A stretch of 7,827 nt of DNA from SOIV01 sp964435925 (GTDB lineage Bacteria; Acidobacteriota; Aminicenantia; Aminicenantales; Aminicenantaceae): NCBI GenBank assembly GCA_964435925.1, contig CAYTBG010000118.1:1-7827 (forward strand), read 5' to 3'. Shown here piece after piece: positions 5,285 to 7,827 of this stretch. Each line of letters starts with the position of its first letter. Position 1 is the first letter of the stretch. The notes below the pieces were generated by a model. That model was not told the origin of the DNA. It saw only the letters and a list, made by a program, of their open reading frames with translations, and made no database searches. The position numbers and the translations under genes were made by a program.

Positions 5285-7702
5285 ATGAATTGTCCTCAAT
5301 GTGCTTTTGAAAATCCTGATGATAGCCGGTATTGCAGCAGATGTGGTAACAAGATCTCACCTTCAGGGAAAATCGCTTTTACTAAAGAAGCTCTTCAGGC
5401 CATAACGAGCGAATTTAAAATTGGCAGCATATTTGCGGGGAGATACCTGATCATTGAAGAACTGGGGAAAGGGGGAATGGGCAGTGTCTATAAAGTACTG
5501 GATAAAGAGGTGGATGAGAAGATAGCTTTAAAACTCTTGAATCCTGAAGTTGCAGCTAATGAAAAAACAATTATGCGCTTTCGGAACGAGCTTAAAACTG
5601 CCCGCAAGATATCCCACAAGAATGTTTGTCGGATATTCGACCTCAGCAAAGGGCAGGGAATCTATTACATAACCATGGAATATGTGTCTGGCGATGATTT
5701 AAAGCACGTGGTCAGAATGATGGGGCAATTAGGTATAGGCAAAGCTTTGTTCATAGCCAAGCAAATATGCGAGGGATTGATTCAAGCACACAAGAAAGGA
5801 ATTGTGCACAGGGATTTAAAGCCTCAAAACATCATGTTAGACAGGGATGGTAATGCTCGGATTATGGACTTTGGGATAGCCCGTTCCCTCGAGACAAAAG
5901 GGGTAACAGATACAGGAATGATGATTGGAACCCCTGAGTATATGTCTCCTGAGCAGGTAGAGGGGAAGGAGGCAGACTGTCGATCGGACATTTATTCTTT
6001 AGGAGTGATTATCTATGAGATGATGACAGGGAAAATACCTTTTGATGGCGAGACTGTCTTAAGCGTTGCCTTGAAGCATAAAAATGAATTACCTCGAGAA
6101 CCAATAGAGCTAAATAATAAGATTCCTGAAGCTCTCAGCCGAGTGATACTGAAATGCATGGAAAAAGCTGGAGAGAAGAGATATCAAACAGTAAAGGAAC
6201 TTCTTTCTGAACTGAACAGGATTGAGAAAGATATGCCTACTTCAGAGAGGTTTATACCTATTGAAGAGCCCGAAAAGGGAACATTTGAGGAAGTTGAAGA
6301 AGAAGAATTAGAGGAAATTGAACTAAAAAAATCCATTGCTGTGCTTCCGTTCGCGGACCTGAGCCTCCAGAAGGACCAAGAATATTTTTGTGATGGTTTG
6401 GCGGAGGAAATAATAAACGCATTGACTGGAATCGAGAAACTTCGGGTTGTTGCTCGTAACTCCTCTTTCTCATTCAAGGAAGGGGATGTAAAGACGCGTA
6501 AGATTGGCAGGACACTGTATGTAGAGACTTTGCTTGATAGCAGAGTAAGAAAAGCGGACAGCAAGCTCCAAATCACAGCTCAGCTTATCAAAGTTTCAGA
6601 TGGCTCCAATCTCTGGTCAAAGAAGTACGAACGTGAGTTGGCCGATGTGTTCGCCATTCAGGATGAAATACTCCTGGAAATTATAGAGAAGCTTGAGGTC
6701 AAGCTGAATGAAAAAGAGAAGAAACTCCTCCTGAAGCATCATCCGGAAGATTTGGAGGCTTATGATCTGTATCTGAGAGGCCGCAGCTTCTTGAACAGGG
6801 AAATTGGCAACGTGATGGAGAAAGCTCTTCTGTATTTCAAGGAGGCAATTAAAAGAGTCCCGGACTATGCGCAGGCCTACGCGGGGATGGCACTCTCTTA
6901 TATTCGCCAGGGTTTATGGGATTATATGCCCCCAAAAGATGTATATCCGAAAGCAAAGAAAGCAGCAGAGAAAGCAATCAAGATTGACGAAACGCTCGCC
7001 GAAGCTCACTACTCTCTGGGAGTAGTTAAAATGTTATATGATTGGGACTGGGAGGGTGCTGAGAAAGAGCTAAATCAAGCAATCGGGCTTTGCCCCAACT
7101 ATGCGGAAGCCCACGATGGATATGCCGCATATTTGAGTGCAACAGGGAAGCAGAATGAAGCTATCGCCGAAGCCGAGAAAGCAGTTGATCTTGATCCGCT
7201 CTCGTGGTATTTGAACTCGAACCTTGGTATGTATTTACTAAGAGCAAAAAGACTGGAAGATGCTAAAGAACGGTTCCGGAAGATACTCGATATTGGAACA
7301 GTCCATCCCCACATGCATCGGATGATGGGGCAGGTTTATTTGCTTGATTCAAAATATGATGTAGGTCTTGCAGATATTAAAAAGGCTCTGGATATGTCAG
7401 GAAACAACCCAATGATATTAGGAGGGTTGGGATGGGGCTATGCGGTGGCTGGCCGAAAAGCGGAGGCGCAGAAAGTGCTTGAAGAGTTGAAAAAGAGGTC
7501 AGAAGGAGAGTACATCAGGCCGTATTACTTTGCCCAAATCTATAGCGGTCTTGGGGAGAAGGATCTGGCCTTTAAATGGCTCGTGAAAGCCTACGAGCAG
7601 AGTGATATATCTTTAGCCACCATACTTGTAGATGAAACCCTCGATAATCTACGCTCAGACTCCAGATTCAATCTCATCCTCAAGAAAATGAAATTGGTGT
7701 GA
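5285..7702 (+). CDS. Zinc-ribbon / Hanks-type Ser-Thr protein kinase / TolB-like / TPR protein
   Basis: This 805-residue cytoplasmic kinase should phosphorylate Ser/Thr on unknown targets. The ATG follows GAGGGG (5269-5274) by 10 nt. Domains in order: an N-terminal zinc ribbon with Cys3, Cys6, Cys17 and Cys20; a kinase domain at about 54-312 with the glycine loop GKGGMGSV (61-68), Lys83, Glu102, HRDLKPQN (175-182), DFG (195-197) and SPE (221-223), all intact, so it is probably active. An acidic linker lies at about 327-347. A TolB-N/FlgO-like domain covers about 350-475 (SIAVLPFADLS, YFCDGLAEEIINAL, DVFAIQDEI). TPR-like helical repeats run from about 488 to 800. In relatives, this TolB-like plus TPR tail also follows CadC-type or cyclase domains and acts as a sensor/scaffold. 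No membrane helix is seen between kinase and TolB-like parts, unlike many bacterial kinases. Activation-loop Thr204, Thr208 and Thr210 are candidate autophosphorylation sites. It stands alone on the plus strand. Confidence 0.95.
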   Translation: MNCPQCAFENPDDSRYCSRCGNKISPSGKIAFTKEALQAITSEFKIGSIFAGRYLIIEELGKGGMGSVYKVLDKEVDEKIALKLLNPEVAANEKTIMRFRNELKTARKISHKNVCRIFDLSKGQGIYYITMEYVSGDDLKHVVRMMGQLGIGKALFIAKQICEGLIQAHKKGIVHRDLKPQNIMLDRDGNARIMDFGIARSLETKGVTDTGMMIGTPEYMSPEQVEGKEADCRSDIYSLGVIIYEMMTGKIPFDGETVLSVALKHKNELPREPIELNNKIPEALSRVILKCMEKAGEKRYQTVKELLSELNRIEKDMPTSERFIPIEEPEKGTFEEVEEEELEEIELKKSIAVLPFADLSLQKDQEYFCDGLAEEIINALTGIEKLRVVARNSSFSFKEGDVKTRKIGRTLYVETLLDSRVRKADSKLQITAQLIKVSDGSNLWSKKYERELADVFAIQDEILLEIIEKLEVKLNEKEKKLLLKHHPEDLEAYDLYLRGRSFLNREIGNVMEKALLYFKEAIKRVPDYAQAYAGMALSYIRQGLWDYMPPKDVYPKAKKAAEKAIKIDETLAEAHYSLGVVKMLYDWDWEGAEKELNQAIGLCPNYAEAHDGYAAYLSATGKQNEAIAEAEKAVDLDPLSWYLNSNLGMYLLRAKRLEDAKERFRKILDIGTVHPHMHRMMGQVYLLDSKYDVGLADIKKALDMSGNNPMILGGLGWGYAVAGRKAEAQKVLEELKKRSEGEYIRPYYFAQIYSGLGEKDLAFKWLVKAYEQSDISLATILVDETLDNLRSDSRFNLILKKMKLV

Positions 7703-7755
7703 GATTGAAGTCAAGCTTTAATTCTTAATAACAAATAATATTTTAATTTTTCTTA

Positions 7756-7780
7756 TGTAGGGGTTCTTTTCTTGTAGGGG
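7756..7780 (+). repeat. Two direct copies of TGTAGGGG, 17 nt apart
   Basis: TGTAGGGG occurs at 7756-7763 and 7773-7780. The second copy leads directly into the following hairpin. GTAGGGGC-stem-GCCC units resemble dispersed intergenic palindromic repeats found in many environmental bacterial genomes. Being dispersed here cannot be tested from one window. Confidence 0.45.
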
Positions 7781-7797
7781 CTTGATTCATCAAGCCC
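7778..7797. repeat. Perfect 8-bp hairpin downstream of the kinase gene
   Basis: GGGCTTGA (7778-7785) and TCAAGCCC (7790-7797) pair perfectly around the loop TTCA. It begins 75 nt after the kinase stop. No T-run follows, so it is not a standard intrinsic terminator, although it could protect the 3' end of the mRNA. Confidence 0.7.
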
Positions 7798-7800
7798 ACC

Positions 7801-7818
7801 GTGCGCCCGAAAGCGCAC
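7801..7818. repeat. Second perfect hairpin, GC-rich
   Basis: GTGCGC (7801-7806) and GCGCAC (7813-7818) pair around CCGAAA, 3 nt after the first hairpin. Together they form a tandem stem-loop unit that may continue beyond the window edge. No T-tract is present within the window. Confidence 0.65.
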
Positions 7819-7827
7819 ATCATCAGG

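Noticed and set aside
6184..6576. 130-codon minus-strand ORF inside the kinase gene
   Set aside because: It is an antisense shadow. The Ser-rich composition comes from the Glu/Lys-rich sense strand, and the sense frame carries clear domains.

Overview
This AT-rich window (roughly 40% GC by eye) looks like the chromosome of an uncultured Gram-negative-type bacterium. The evidence is canonical Shine-Dalgarno sites, sigma70-like promoters, a cyclic-di-GMP-type HD-GYP protein, a cytosolic Ser/Thr kinase fused to TolB-like and TPR domains, and a BamE/SmpA-like domain. These architectures are common in Acidobacteriota, Aminicenantes and Desulfobacterota-like lineages. That placement is inference from family knowledge and is not firm. 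No phage, transposase, CRISPR, rRNA or tRNA gene was seen.

Layout. Positions 1-1213 hold a minus-strand unit read from right to left. It has a near-consensus promoter (1185-1213), a leader of about 150 nt that contains a 27-codon ORF, an orphan ParA ATPase with a TTG start (278-1024), and an overlapping gene with a BamE-like motif that runs off the left edge (1-288). Positions 1335-4844 hold a second minus-strand unit: a HEAT-repeat protein (3024-4844), an HD-GYP protein (1544-3019) that starts 4 nt after the HEAT stop codon, and a 42-residue arginine-rich small ORF (1335-1463) with a strong ribosome binding site. Positions 4845-5284 are a divergent regulatory region with no convincing gene. 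It contains several inverted repeats and three copies of a GGTGAG...AATCATCC element. Positions 5285-7702 encode an 805-residue plus-strand protein made of a zinc ribbon, a Hanks-type kinase, a TolB-like domain and TPR repeats. Positions 7703-7827 carry two tandem perfect hairpins that resemble an interspersed palindromic repeat.

How the genes may work together. The main observation is that the HEAT-repeat protein and the HD-GYP protein share a similar N-terminal module of about 130 residues. In one it is joined to a HEAT scaffold, in the other to a putative cyclic-dinucleotide phosphodiesterase. This suggests a paired signalling system in which the two proteins bind the same partner or each other. 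The kinase is transcribed divergently from the shared intergenic region and may belong to the same signalling locus, but the sequence only shows adjacency. The ParA unit has its own promoter and no parB in view. The overlapping downstream gene is the best local candidate for a ParA partner.
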